The position numbers and the translations under genes are program-made. Of a DNA stretch of 64,000 nucleotides, positions 32,349-44,045 are shown in pieces (positions within the stretch are counted from its first letter, which is position 1; the number at the start of each line of letters is the position of its first letter). The DNA comes from Toxorhynchites rutilus septentrionalis (Eukaryota; Arthropoda; Insecta; Diptera; Culicidae): the NCBI RefSeq assembly GCF_029784135.1, contig NC_073745.1:314392787-314456786 (forward strand), written 5' to 3'. The notes beneath the pieces are model-generated. The model was not told where the DNA came from, did no database searches, and worked only from the letters and a program-made list of their open reading frames with translations.

Positions 32349-32450
32349 GAAAATTAGAAGTATTCCCATTTCCCGATACATTTGTTCTATCCATTTGTTT
32401 GCTTTCCCGAACAGAGCTGTCAATAACGAGCAACTTATCAACGAGCAACG

Positions 32451-32949
32451 AAGGGGAAATCGTAAGATGTAAAGTCTCCGTGAACAAAAGAAAAAAAGAA
32501 GAACGAAGGGGAATATTCACCTAGAGTATAAACAGTGGATCTCGCTGAGGCAAACTTTAGAGGCGAATGAACTGCAAAGTTTAAAGCCTCTTAAAAACAA
32601 AGAAAGAAAGAAAGGCAAACTTTCATTCTTCGTGGGGAAGTCGACTGAACAATCTCGTTGTTGGACGAGCTGGACGGCGAGGGATCGAATGCCTTTCTCA
32701 AGGTAAAGTTTTCCAAGGACCTTTTTGAAGGTTAGAGACGAATGAACTGAAGAAGTTTAAAGTTAAAGGAAGGAAAGCAAACTTTCATTATCGTTCTGTA
32801 TTCAAAGCAATGAATGTCGCTTGTTCTTCCTTATTTTGCGTCATCATATGTCTTCGTTTCGTATTGAGCTGTGACCACGACCAAATTACTCACTCGCTGA
32901 TGTATCAGATGTAATTGCAATCATTGCATCAAACTGACACCATTGCATT
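32451..32949. other. Gene-free DNA
   Basis: Contains an AAAGAAAGAAAG microsatellite near 32600 and repeated ACGAATGAACT / AAGTTTAAAG blocks. No gene is seen. Confidence 0.5.
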
Positions 32950-32970
32950 AAGGTTCTGAGCTACACAATT

Positions 32971-35155
32971 GTGTGGGGAATCATCAAGCAAGGCATGACG
33001 GTAGCAAAACTCCCTCCACAAAGGATGGCAGCTAAGCTAATCTGTGTGTCAATGTGTGAAACAGCGCTTCACACATTGATTTCAAAAATAGAGAAGTCTT
33101 TTGATGCTAAAGAAATCTCACTTACAGCTTTTCTTGATATTGAGGGAGCATTTGACAATGCATCCTACAACTCTATAAATAAAGCTAAAAAAAAGTAGTT
33201 TTGACATGTGCATCTCCAACTGGATACATGCCATTCTAACCAACCGACTAATAACAGCTAAATTAGGAGGATCTACTCTAACAACGAAACCAACTAGAGG
33301 TTGTCCTCAAGGAGGAGTTCTGTCTCCTCTGTTGTGGTCCCTAGTTGTCGATGATCTTCTTAATAACCTAGCTAATTTAGGATACGAAGTCATTGGTTTT
33401 GCTGATGACATAATCATCTTAGTGAGGGGTAAGTGTGAGTATACTATTTCCAATAGAACGCAAACAGCCCCTAACTACACACTCAAATGGTGCAACTTGG
33501 AAGGACTTAGTGTTAATCCTTCAAAAACAGTCATAATACCATTTACCAGAAAAAGAAAGTATAAGATTCCACCTCTTAGATTGGGAGGTGTACAATTGAA
33601 GCTTTCAAAACGAACCAAATATTTAGGTGTCATGCTTGATCAAAAACTAAATTGGAACGACCAACTCGAGTATGCAATATCTAAAGCCCAGATTGCTCTC
33701 TGGAGTTGTAGTAGTATATTCGGGAAAAAGTGGGGACTAAAACCGAGAATGATTCACTGGATTTACTTGGCAATTGTGGGACACAGACTAACATATGCTT
33801 CGCTAGTGTGGTGGCCTAAAACTACACAAATATCAGCTCAGAAAAAGCTCGATAAACTACAACGTCTGGCATGCTTATCTATAACTGGAGCGATGTCCAG
33901 CACAGCTTCCAAAACCCTAGATGCTCTTTTTTACCAATACCACCAATATGCACCAATATGTGCAACTTGAAGCGGAAAAAGGTGCTCTTAGGCTGAAACG
34001 TATAAAACATTTTCCAGAAGGAGATCTCACAGAGCATTTACAAATCCTGAAAGATTTTCAACTGAACACTATAGTAAGCATGAATGAAGACTGGATGGAA
34101 ACAAAGACTAACTTCAGTGTTCCCTTCAAAGTGATTGAATTCAATCGCAACGAATGGGAAGAAGGTGGTCCCAAAACTCGTCCAGGATCACTAGTGTTTT
34201 ATACCAATGGATCTAAAATCGGTAAATCTACGGGAGCTGGGATTACTGGACCAGGAATCGACATGTCAATTCCAATGGGACAGTGGCCTACAGTTTTTCA
34301 AGCAGAAATACAAGCTATCCTAACATTTACAAATATTGGTTTGACTAGAAAATACAGGTATGCCAATATCTGTATCTTCTCAGATAACCAAGCAGCTCTT
34401 AATGCAGTAAAAGCATATATATGTCAGTCAAAGCTAGTTTGGGAATGTAGTTTATCCTTAAAACAACTAGCTGCTACTAACGAAGTTAACCTATACTGGG
34501 TGCTTGGTCACTGCGGTATAGAAGGTAATGAAAAAGCCGATTTCTTAGCAAGATTAGGATCTTCAACTAAATTCGTCGAGTCTGAGCCATTTTGTGGATT
34601 ATCTACATCATGCATGAAATCGGAGCTCAAAACCTGGGAAATATCAATGATTGAAGCCAACTGGAGGGCTCTATAAACACCAAGACAGTCCAAATTATTC
34701 ATTACACCTTGTGACAGAATAACACGCAATCTACTCAGCTTGAATGTGGCAGATTTGAGTACATTAACCGGTCTATTCACCGGACACTGTCCGAGCAGGT
34801 ATCACCTTAAAAAAATCGGACACTGGCAGATGATAACTGCCGATCTTGCAATTTCAAAGCTGAGACTTCAGAACATTTACTGTGTCAATGCAGTACACTA
34901 ATTCAGCGAAGACTGCGCATTTATGGAAAGGGCATTCTTATGCCTAACGACATTTGGCCTGCTGAACCAAAACAGGTAAAGAACATCATAAAGAAAGTCA
35001 TACCTTCGTGGGGAGATATGCAAGTCCTGGTGCGACTATCACTTTTTCCCTGAGTGATAGAACGAACTGACACTGCATACATAGCTAACTGGAGTGCACT
35101 ACAATAGATCAAACTAATGGTCGCAGTGGTATAATGCTCCTACAGAAGAAGAAAG
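32971..35155 (+). pseudogene. LOA/R1-type LINE ORF2 relic (RT, RNase H, zinc motif)
   Basis: 5'-truncated LINE with three main frame pieces. RT: ISLTAFLDIEGAFDN, TRGCPQGGVLSPLLW and catalytic GFADDI. RNase H: VFYTNGSK (the first acid TDGS appears as TNGS), FQAEIQAI, CIFSDNQAA, WVLGHCGIEGNEKADFLA. The tail has a CRSCN..SEHLLCQC zinc-type motif and ends near 35053. Frameshifts lie near 33193 (A run) and 33955 (in a CCAATA-rich stretch), with more after 34670. The 3' end, AATAGATCAAACTAATGGTC with GCTCCTACAGAAG, lies at 35102-35150. The clade call rests on the RNase H layout and resemblance to mosquito Lian-like elements. Confidence 0.85.
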
Positions 35156-36499
35156 CTAATCTAGACCGGTAATATTAACAGAAAGGACTTCTGTTGAGAA
35201 GAGCGCAAAACGGAGATAAGTGTGTGTATATTTAGTTGCTTCAAGCCATCGATATATGGATATTTGAATGCGTACGTGCGTGCTTCATAACCCGTACGTG
35301 AAAATAGTGCATCTTCGCTACGCTGAAACCCCATTTATGTCTGCTCCCCTGTGCATTGGTCCTGTAACGATGCCACAATTGCCTAGTTTTTTTTTATACC
35401 ATGATTGACTACTGTTTGGTGTTGCAAATTGTGCAGTCGTAATGATAAATATAAACAAGGAGGGGAGATAGCGGGAGGGAAATATTTACGCTAGGATAAT
35501 GGTAATGAATCTCTGCTGAGGTAAATATTCAGCCTTTTTCTGACGCTATGGTGAAGCAGGTGTTAAGGTTGTGCACCAAAAAATTATTTGGGGAATACCA
35601 AGTTATTCGATAAGTTATATAAAAATATTAATTTAATCGGGCCCGCGTGCCAGTCGCAAAATTGCTTTCAACTAGGATTGCATTTGCGCTAATCTTGATC
35701 ATAATGAAGCAGTGCTACTCTTTTGGAGGTTTTTGAGATTAACAGAAAGAGTATATTTCGTTTATTTAGTCACCAAGAAAGTAACTGACGTTCTGAAATT
35801 TGGTATGTGATTTGATTTCGCTTGCCAGTAGCAAAACTTTCTCCACTAAAGATGACAGCTGCGCTTATCTCGAGCATGTATTGTTCTGCAAGCACAAGAA
35901 TAAATCATCAAACAATTATCGTCAATTGATTCTACAATTAAAAAAAACATTTTGGGGCGACCAAACTGGTAGAATAGTTATTTTAAAATTTTCGTAGCTT
36001 GAACACAACCTCCTATATTTTTTTCTACAAAGCTTCCACAAGCAAACGATGAGCTTCGACCGCTTGTTTCTTCAAATCAATTATTTGCGGTGCGAATGCC
36101 GCAAATGCTGATTTTCAATACACTGAACATCCAAGTTCTTGAAGTTTAATGTCAAATGAAATAAATTACATGTATGTTACATGTATGATTAAATGCACAA
36201 AAGCCTGCTAGCAACGACTGAAATATACGCCGGAAATTTTAAATTGCACGCCTGGTGTAAGAGCTATTCTTTGGCACACCCATATTCATATTCGATTGTC
36301 ATAAACTACGGTTGACCTTCGCGTATATAGCTCTAAAACACTACAAAACACGACTCATGAAACATAACATAAATGGTTTAATCGTCCATAATTCTTGAAA
36401 AACAATATTTATATTGTTCAATGTAACTTTCATTATGTTGATTCAAAATACCACCAATTATTTGACCTATCTCTCAATAACTCAAAACCAACAAACGCA
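35156..36499. other. Gene-free DNA with a diverged internal repeat
   Basis: No gene is seen. A block near 35649-35725 (GCCAGTCGCAAAATTG) recurs in diverged form near 35824-35900 (GCCAGTAGCAAAACTT). The class of element is unknown. Confidence 0.45.
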
Positions 36500-37885
36500 T
36501 TGACACACCAAGCAGTCAAATTATCGCCAAACACCAATTAGAGTCAATTATTAGATAAGGCCGCCTGGAATGGGCGTCTACTCTATTAAAAATGCATATG
36601 TTTGACACGAACTTTTGTCGCCATCGACAAAGCTCAATCACCATCAATAAACTATCAACCCATCGCAGGGATCCCTTACCCCCAGACGAGGGAGTATATC
36701 CACAACCGTCTGAAAAATAACAGTTTTCCGAGCAGCGTATCGCTCGCACTGCCTCCGATTCAAAATAATACCTTACGTATGCAAGCGTAAACAAGGCCCG
36801 CAACCACCCACAACAGCAGCAGCACCCACTCATCCCTTCCCACAACTCAGATACTCACTTGACGCAACATTCGCACCTCCATTCTTAACTTTTGAAGAAA
36901 CTCACCATTTGTTTGTACATGCGCACTGTTGATTCGGGGATGATTGAGTACCCAATCTCTCACTCTCAGCATTCAGGACTACATATTGTTGCATCACTCA
37001 CTGGAAAAGGCTTACCTGCGAATCCTTCCCTAGCAAAGGACCTCAGCTCAGCTCTGAGTTGTGCACAGAATTTCCTCGCTGTCGGTTGTGTGATTCTGCT
37101 CGGGGAAATTATTCGTCCAGTTTGTAAATTTTCTGCGGGCCCTTGTCGCTAAATAAAATTTTGTGATGTGAGAACAGTGTGATCTTGTGTGTGTGGATAG
37201 AAACAACGCAATGGCAAAGTGTGACCAGAGACGCACAAATTAATGATTTTCGGTTACAATTTCCTTAAAACATCAAATCGACGGGAAATTCGGGCCCAGC
37301 GGAAGAGGAGAGAAGCAAATCAACAGCGATGTGAGTGCGTGAATTTGTACTTTTTTATCGTCTCTGGTTGTGCCCAGAGGATAACTGCGAAGGAAACCCG
37401 ATCAAAGGCTACGCAACACCGCATTCGTTTGGAAGATTTCAGTAATGATTGTGCCCGCGAAGGATTCGGTTTACTATATCAAACGCTCCTGGAAATGGAT
37501 GAAATGAGCACGGCTGCTCTCCATCATTCGATCCATCATTCTCATCTCGAACTGGGTTTCGCGAGGATACGCGGTTCTCTCGCGCACATTCGGAAAATTT
37601 GTTGTTTGAAGTTCGCCATTCGCACGTCCAGGCTGTTGCTGTCGAGCTGAGGATTCTCAATCTTCCGTGCGCTACACGAAAGTGGCATAATAGCGTAATC
37701 TGCTAGACAATCCAACCATCTGTGGAGTGTACTCGTGTTAGTGATTAAAATTTAGAGAATAGAAAGTCGTGATCACCCAAGATGTGATGAATGCTATAAA
37801 GAAAATCGCTTCCCGGTGGTGAAAAAAAAATTAAGTGAAAAGTTCAAATTCTAGGCGAATAAATAAATTTGTTTTGTGAGAAAAA
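36500..37885 (+). promoter_or_regulatory. Probable promoter and 5' UTR of the gene starting at 37886
   Basis: The DNA becomes less AT-rich and free of recognisable transposons before the start codon at 37886. Several upstream ATGs and short open frames occur, the longest at 37243-37650 (135 codons, no recognised family). A long leader with upstream ORFs or an extra 5' exon is plausible. I cannot place the transcription start, and I see no convincing TATA box. Confidence 0.35.
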
Positions 37886-38178
37886 ATGGCCTTACAGAAG
37901 AAATTCTCCAATAACGATTTCGAGCTACTGTCGATCAACAAGATGAACAACAATACCGGTAATAGCGTCAACAACGATCCCAATGGAAACGGAATTACAG
38001 GTATTATAAGCAGCGCCAGTGGGGGTGGCAGCTCGGGTGCTGGCAGTGGTAATAACAATCACAACAGCAGCATGAAGATGCCGCCAAAGAAGATACAGTT
38101 CAGCACGCCCGAGTTCAGCATCACACCGATTGAAACGCTGCCCGGAAGTACGGCCAGACCGCCGCCAAGCCGAAGAAG
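37886..38178 (+). CDS. First coding exon of an unrecognised host gene
   Basis: ATG at 37886 in a good context (AAAAAATGGCC) opens 97 codons plus two bases, up to a consensus donor AAG/GTGAGT at 38179, so the exon ends in phase 2. The protein starts MALQKKFSNNDFELLSINKM. It then has a low-complexity Asn/Gly/Ser stretch (about residues 30-68) and a sharper segment, KKIQFSTPEFSITPIETLPG followed by STARPPPSRRR. The last part, with basic and proline-rich residues, looks like a conserved motif rather than filler. The Asn/Gly/Ser-rich disordered N-terminus is typical of dipteran regulatory or scaffold proteins. I do not recognise the family. Downstream exons must lie past a long transposon-filled intron; I could not identify any within the window. 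Confidence 0.7.
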
Positions 38179-40020
38179 GTGAGTGCCGGTATTTGTTCGA
38201 GAGAAGGGAGCTTTTCTAGAATATTACTCCCTTTATCAGTGATCTTAATTTTGGTTTGTGGATCTATCATCATAACACTCATGGGTTGTAGGAGTATTAT
38301 GGGTACGTTATAGGTATTAACTGTATTGAGTGTATATTTTTAGCCACATGTTCGGTTCATTAGATCATTCTCGTAATATGATTTGGGAACTTCAACTTAT
38401 TTAATCCATTTTTGCCACAAACGTACTAAAGCCTGTCCACGTTAAATTTCGGACACCAAAATGATGCCAGTAAAACAAAAATTCACGTAATACAAAAACA
38501 CCGATTGTTTATTTCAGTAAAATAGACTTATATCTAAAACAAGGAAAGCTTACTTCGATGTTAATTACGTTGTCTGTAAAATTCACGAACTTTCTTGGGA
38601 ACATCTGACATTAGGTTCCGTTCAGTATCCTCAGATATGCTGGCGGCGGCGCTTTTCCATCTCCTCTTGAAATCATTAATGCCAGCCGTATGGCACCCGC
38701 CATGTTTTTGATGCCAACATCTCACACGTCAGAAGTATTTGTTTTCTTCAAAACAGCGATCCGCGTTGACGGCAGTGAGCTTCGTTTACTAGTTTAGTGG
38801 AGCGTCAAAGAACAGCTGATTTTCAGTCGGAGTGAACGTGTTCAAAATTAAAATTATGAATGAAAATTAGCTTTCCCATATCAAATTAGTATTCTGTTTA
38901 AATTAAAAACATTTTTGTTTGCAGGTGGGGAAAAAGTCTCATACGAAAATTGTTTATGAAGACAACTTTATATTATAAAGAAAAAAATTAGCAACAATGT
39001 TGGAATTGTATGACCATATGGTTGAATGAAAGTCAGAAATTCGTATTTAAATAACATAATGTGAAAATTTTCATTCAAATTTGAAAATTTGAAAACCGGC
39101 TTCGTGTCTTCTAATCTGGTAGAGATTACACTAACGATTTTGGGACTCAAATTATGACTCTAACTTGAACTTTTACAGCAGAGGGATAGTGAGATAGGCG
39201 GTGACGGTAGGTAGAGTGAGATAGCGATAATCGTGTCATACACCTGATTAATGCCATTCGCTTTCATCTTAGTTTCAAATAGTTTTCGCTTAGTCAGAGC
39301 CCAGTACTTTTCCACTGGGCGAAGTTCTGGACAGTTCGGGGGATTTGCTGTTCCGTTTCAGCAGTGCATCGCAGGCGTTGATTCGGTCTAAAAGACGACG
39401 ATTGGGCTACCAGTACGGGGTGTTTCTTCGACAGCCACTACACCAGAACGAAATCGATTAAACCAACGCTGTGCTGTGCGAATCGTTACAGTATCGGGTC
39501 CATAAACTGCACGATTTTTTTCGGCACCTTCGTTGCAGTTTCACCTCGCAGGTAGTAAAATCGTAAAATATGGCGAATTTCTTGCTTGGTGGACTCCATC
39601 TTTGACGCGCTATAACTTTAGACTGGAAAGGACAATCACAACACTGTCAAAACGACACTTGTAGCACAGATCTTCGTCGTCTTTAAATAGCCGTATAGTA
39701 TGACCCGATGCGATAAGTACAACACAAGATATGTTTAAGTGTTGCCATATATTGACAATATACGACATTTCTTTTTCCCTAACCCAATATTTGACCTCAT
39801 GTGCATTATACCATTCCAGGATAGATTTACATAGTGACAAGAGGCCAAATCTGGCCAAAACAATGCTGAAGAGTCGTGGCTTCTTATGAATGGTAGCAAC
39901 CGCTTCTGGAGACATTCCTTCTCGTAGACATCTTTGTTGATAGTGCCGGTAGAGACGAAAGATTTGGATTTTCGGCCACAACTGCATATGGCCTGTCAAA
40001 CCAAGTACCTTTTGGGAGGA

Positions 40021-40169
40021 GGCGATCTGGCGTAGTGGTAACATCCATGCCTCTCACGCTGAAGGTCACGAGCTCAATTCTCACTCCCGACATTCTTCCA
40101 AAAATGGAAGTACAAGTGACGAACCAGCCAAATGAGTTGAAAATCACTATAATACAGATAAAAAAAAAA
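40021..40169 (+). mobile_element. tRNA-derived SINE, second copy
   Basis: GATCTGGCGTAGTGGTAACA (A box), GGTCACGAGCTCAATTC (B box), the same body as the SINE at 32184-32348 (CTCCCGACATTCTTCC, GACGAACCAGCC, CACTATAATACAGA) and a poly-A tail at 40160-40169. No clear target duplication of its own is seen, because another repeat joins directly on the right. Confidence 0.85.
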
Positions 40170-40179
40170 GTCACAGGAG

Positions 40180-40858
40180 GGTTGTGTCCGAGACACGACC
40201 GCATAGTTGACGTAGGATTCCGTTAGGCTATCTGTTGATTTTGGAAATGTTTGAAGAATTATATCGTTAATCTCTTTGATAGTGATTTGGTTTTAATGTC
40301 TCTGTTGAGGAACACATTTCGGCAGGAACAAAAATTCGTCCTACTTTCATGTATTTGCAATGTTCTTCTTTTTTTCCTTCGTTTACGGAGACTTTAAATC
40401 TAGTGATTCATTCGTCTCCGGATTTGCAATGTTGATTTCCCCCTGGCAGCTTGGTTTTGATGTCTCTGTTAGGGAACATATTTAGGTGGGAACAAAAGCT
40501 CCTCCTACGTTCATGTATTTGCAATGCCGATTTCCCCCAGGCAGCTTGATTTTGATGTCTCTGTTTGGGACCCGCCGAATGTGTCGTCAATTTCGACCAA
40601 TCAGAAGTGGGTATTTCCGTTAGGATAGGGGTGGAGATTTTTCAATTGTTCGATAGTTAGTTTCATGACATATATTATTTTCTTCAATATAAAAATTGTT
40701 ATGGAGTGCCAAAATCGATTGACGCAAAAATTTTATCAATCCATCACGAAATGACTGAGCAATAAGCGTTTGAAATTGGACAATTTTCACGATGTGCTCG
40801 GGTTTCGATTTTCAATTTGTACCCCAATTTGTTCCCGAAAGACGTAATCCTACGTCAA
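40180..40858 (+). repeat. Palindrome-bounded repeat with ~95-bp tandem units
   Basis: It starts GGTTGTGTCCGAGACACGAC, then TTGACGTAGGATTCCGT at 40206-40222, mirrored at the right end by GACGTAATCCTACGTCAA (40841-40858). That right end abuts the AAGTACCTTTTGGG duplicate of the host transposon. The interior has about three units built of TTCATGTATTTGCAATG, GATTTCCCCCAGGCAGCTTG and GATGTCTCTGTT. This is the best-delimited copy of the family and suggests a mobile element with GACGTAGGATTACGTC ends. Confidence 0.6.
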
Positions 40859-41536
40859 AAGTACCTTTTGGGGAATTTAGACTGCTTCTTGGTCCGGAAA
40901 CACTTGGCTACGGCATTCCTTCGCATTGCAGCATAAAAAGCAAAACCCTGAAGCTGTTTGAAGTCTTTGAGAACATAGGTTTCATCGTCCATTATGGTGT
41001 ATGAGCATTCTTGCAAAAACTGGGTGTAGAGCACAGCTTTTTGCAGTGAAATTTTGCTAATCATCACGATTGGGCATCTTTTTCACTTTGTACGCCTTCA
41101 GTCCATGCCTCTGCTTCACTTTTTGTACATATGATTTTGATTTTCCAACCTTTCGAGCCACATTTCTAACTGAAATAATCGCAACCACCTTTCGGTCCAT
41201 CTGTCGGGAGCATATTTTTCGATTTGTTCCGCTTCCAACCTCCCGATCCACCGTTAAGCGCTGGTCAAACGATTTGCACACACTAAACACGGTACTCTTC
41301 GGCAGTTTTAGCTTTTTGGCGAGATCGCGTACCGACAGTGTTGGATTTTGCTGCCGTTCGCGCAAAATGCATTTGCGTACTTCCACTTGATTCGACGCCA
41401 TTTTACCAAACTGACGAAGAATCTAAACATGTTGGACATCGAAATAAAGATGAGGGTTTCAGCTGTCATGTAAATGAAATATTTCATAAACTACACTGAA
41501 AGAAAAGTGTCCGAAATTTAACGTGGACAGGCTTTA

Positions 41537-42339
41537 TCAGAGGAATAACTTCACCTCACGCGGTTACTATAACTTTTACCTAGAATAGTTCTGCAATACT
41601 TCAGACATTTAACATACACAATATTGGACGAATTGTGAAAACCTCATAAGGCGCGATATTTTCACGATCAAATCCATATTTTTTTATCTTAAAACTAAGT
41701 AATGTCTGCTAAGGTGCAGCAGCCAAGGCTTTACTTATCGTAAAGAAAATATCTATGAAATGATTTGTTTCTTTTTTAATTGAAGAGATTTTCAGCCGAA
41801 GACTGGTTCATCTCTGGTGAAATGAAATGAAAAGCATCTATCTGTATGTGTAAAAACTCCCACAAACGCCATTACAAATCAATCACAATAATAACACAAT
41901 GTTTATTAATGGTGTGTGATATTCAGGTTAAACTCAATTCCCGTTGTGGCTGAGAAATATAGTCGTTGTTGCGACAGTTCTCGAAATCCGGTGTGTTACA
42001 ACGCTTAGTGTAACAATTAGTTTGGGTATGAGGTAGGCCGGTCAGTAGTTTAGGAGAATTGACCAGATACATCATTTCCGCTGTATCACTGTTTGAGGGT
42101 GTTTGTGGGCAACTGGCGATTTCCAATCAGAGTCATGCTGCCATCTCATGCTGCTACAGAAAAGGCAGTAGCTCTCCTCCTGGTAAATTCACTGGTTTAT
42201 GACCCTAGAAATAACAGAAGTTTCGCTTCTCGGTCCACAACTGCAAATTGCTCATCAGACAAGGAACTTTTTGCAGATTTTCAATTTTTTCTTGATTTTA
42301 CGTTCTTTCGGAACATTCTTTTGATCAAACGAGGTATAC
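41537..42339. other. Intronic/intergenic DNA, no gene seen
   Basis: AT-rich. Nothing is recognised as an exon of the upstream gene. Confidence 0.5.
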
Positions 42340-42786
42340 AATTACTGCCCAGAAATTTGATTGAAGACTTTCAGGCAGTACTCTTCGTCGTTCATAGCCA
42401 CGAAATCATATTTTGTTATCAAAATTTCGTATAGTTTCCTCAAGCGCTCCTTCCCCTCCAAACTCTCTATTGTACGGCACAGTTTTGGTCTTAAATTTTC
42501 GCTTTTCGGACGAAGGATTGCGGAATATTTGCCTCTTTCGCCACTTCCCTCGATTGCAGTTCTTGAAAAGATCCACCACTTTCGTTTTTGGATCCGCTGG
42601 CTTTGCCTACAGACCGGCATCTAGATTTCTGGACGGTGGTCAAACTTTTCCAAAACCGTTTCAAAACATCACACATCGTGGATTCCGGAAATGTCAAAAC
42701 TTCTGCTAATTCTCGAACGGATAGATCGGGATTTTACTTTCGAGCGAGCAGGATCGAATCATGATTGGCTTGTTCCGTTGAAGCCA
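42340..42786 (-). pseudogene. Second Tc1-like transposase relic
   Basis: It starts MASTEQANHDSILLARK at 42786 and meets a stop, then continues NPDLSVRELAEVLTFPESTM and VLKRFWKSLTTVQKS (helix-turn-helix part). In shifted frames it goes on through IPQSFVRKAKI to FVAMNDEEYCLKVFNQ, the first catalytic Asp region (usually MDDETY). It is related to but clearly diverged from the transposase at 41401. Everything after the first catalytic block is missing. No terminal repeats are seen. Confidence 0.75.
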
Positions 42787-43249
42787 TAACGTTCACAAAT
42801 GAATTAATCCTGGAAACCAATGACTACTATGATTATATACACTCTCATCTTGATTCAGTGAAGTTTTGAAAAAAAAAATAGTCCGAAGATGCCTTCATGG
42901 TCGCGATTTCAATTTGTCCGGATTTTAGGTGTTCAATTATTAGACACGAGTCTCAATTCCCTATAATTTGTTCCATTACCAAGTATACCATACTTTAGGG
43001 CAAGTCGGAAGAAGTTTCTTCGACGAAAATTGTAAAAATTGTAAATTTGATGAACGCCCTTTTACGTTTGAAATGATGACTAGGACTACCAAAATATGTG
43101 AACGGAAGAATTGTCAAACGATCATTGTATTTTACATTCCCCTCTGAAATTATTGCACATCTCATGTTTACGTAGTTCTCGAACTGCGAAGTTCATTCAC
43201 TGCTAGTATCTGAAATGACGATTTTTCCAGGCTTTCCAGTTTAAAAGTA
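42787..43249. other. No gene seen
   Basis: AT-rich sequence. A TACGTAGTTCTCG near 43169 may be a decayed left end of the repeat that follows. Confidence 0.4.
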
Positions 43250-44045
43250 CGTTTTAGGGAAACATCTTCCGGTTTGCACAACGACAGAGTGTATAAAAGT
43301 ACTCAACACCGAAAAATACCCCCGACTTGCATGTATTTGCAAAGCGGATTCCCCCAGGCACATTAATACAAGTCCGTGTTAGGGAAACAGAACTCTGTGG
43401 GAAAAAATACCCCCGACTTGCATGTTTCGACAAAGCAGATTCCCCAAGGCACATTGGTTTTGAAGTCCGTGTTAGGGAAACACAGCTCGGTGGGAACAAA
43501 AATACCCCGACTTGTATGTATATTTGCAAAACGGATTTCCACAGGTACATCGATTTTGAAGTCTGTGTTGGGAAACCGTAAATCGGGCCAATCGAAACTT
43601 GGCAGTTAGGGTGTTTAAATAACGCTTGACATTTTACAGTTATTCAATTGTTCATCTCATGAGGAATAACATTTTATTAATTGTGATAGACGCGTAGAAA
43701 TATTTCCTATCAATTGATGCAAATATCTTTCCGATCTGTTAATAAATGTTTGACTTATAAGTATTCGAAATACGGGTAGAGTTAGCACACAAATCGGCAG
43801 AACAAATGTATGGGAAAAAAAGAAGTTCTTCCAGTTTTCATGAATTTAAACCGTTTGGGGATTAGTGAATCGTAACGTATAGCATATCAAACAAATCTTA
43901 GAGAATTTTCGATTCGATTGGTATGCAAATCATGAGAATTCGTTCACAGCAAAACAAGTTATAAACGTTAACTTTACTTCAGAAAAACGTGACCTGTTTT
44001 CTGATTTGGCACCCTTCCTGAAAGACGGAGTTCCACGTCAAAACA
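43250..44045 (+). repeat. Palindrome-bounded repeat with three ~92-bp units
   Basis: Units of about 92 bp near 43310-43580 carry CCCCGACTTGCATGT, CAAAGCGGATTCCCCCAGGC, AAGTCCGTGTTAGGGAAAC and GGTGGGAACAAAAATACC. A single-copy stretch shared in inverted form with 15770-15960 follows. The last part is the 250 bp shared with 15020-15282 and ends AAAGACGGAGTTCCACGTC at 44022-44040. Confidence 0.6.

Larger units (their letters stand above)
31640..32450 (-). repeat. Inverted copy of the palindrome-bounded repeat
   Basis: Read on the minus strand, 32450-31955 follows the blocks of 15020-15285 and 43790-44045 (TTGACAGCTCTGTTCGGGA, GATTGTAATGTATACC, GTGACCTGTTTTCTGATTCG) and ends in AAAGACGTAGTTCTAC near 31975. 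It is interrupted by the SINE at 32184-32348. A hAT-like MITE fragment (31706-31872) lies on its left side. Confidence 0.6.
39260..41401 (-). pseudogene. Tc1-like transposase, broken and interrupted
   Basis: The start at 41401 gives MASNQVEVRKCILRER, then a helix-turn-helix (LSVRDLAKKLKLPKSTV) and a second DNA-binding block (SVRNVARKVGKSKSYV). The catalytic part follows in shifted frames: MDDETYVLKDFKQ (first Asp), WPDLASCHY (second Asp, near 39840) and NPPNCPELRPVEKYW (third acid, near 39330). The C-terminal KRKLFETKMKANG is also visible. The gene is cut between the first and second Asp by the 40017-40858 insertion and has several frameshifts. Inactive. Confidence 0.88.
38429..41534 (-). mobile_element. 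Tc1/mariner-superfamily transposon, 28-bp perfect TIRs
   Basis: The ends are perfect 28-bp inverted repeats at 38429-38456 and 41507-41534, starting AAGCCTGTCCACG, with TA outside each (38427-38428 and 41535-41536). It carries a decayed transposase gene on the minus strand. It is enlarged by about 840 bp of insertions (a SINE and a palindrome-bounded repeat) at 40017-40858, flanked by the duplicated AAGTACCTTTTGGG. It sits in the first intron of the gene starting at 37886. Confidence 0.93.

Noticed and set aside
37243..37650. 135-codon frame upstream of the host exon as a separate protein
   Set aside because: No recognisable domain, and it lies where the leader of the 37886 gene is expected. 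An upstream ORF or chance frame is more likely.
40021..40090. tRNA gene at the start of the second SINE
   Set aside because: The promoter boxes are there, but the fold is degenerate and the same sequence with the same body and poly-A tail occurs at 32184-32348.
43310..43580. CRISPR array
   Set aside because: The three ~92-bp units are adjacent full repeats without unique spacers, in an insect genome.
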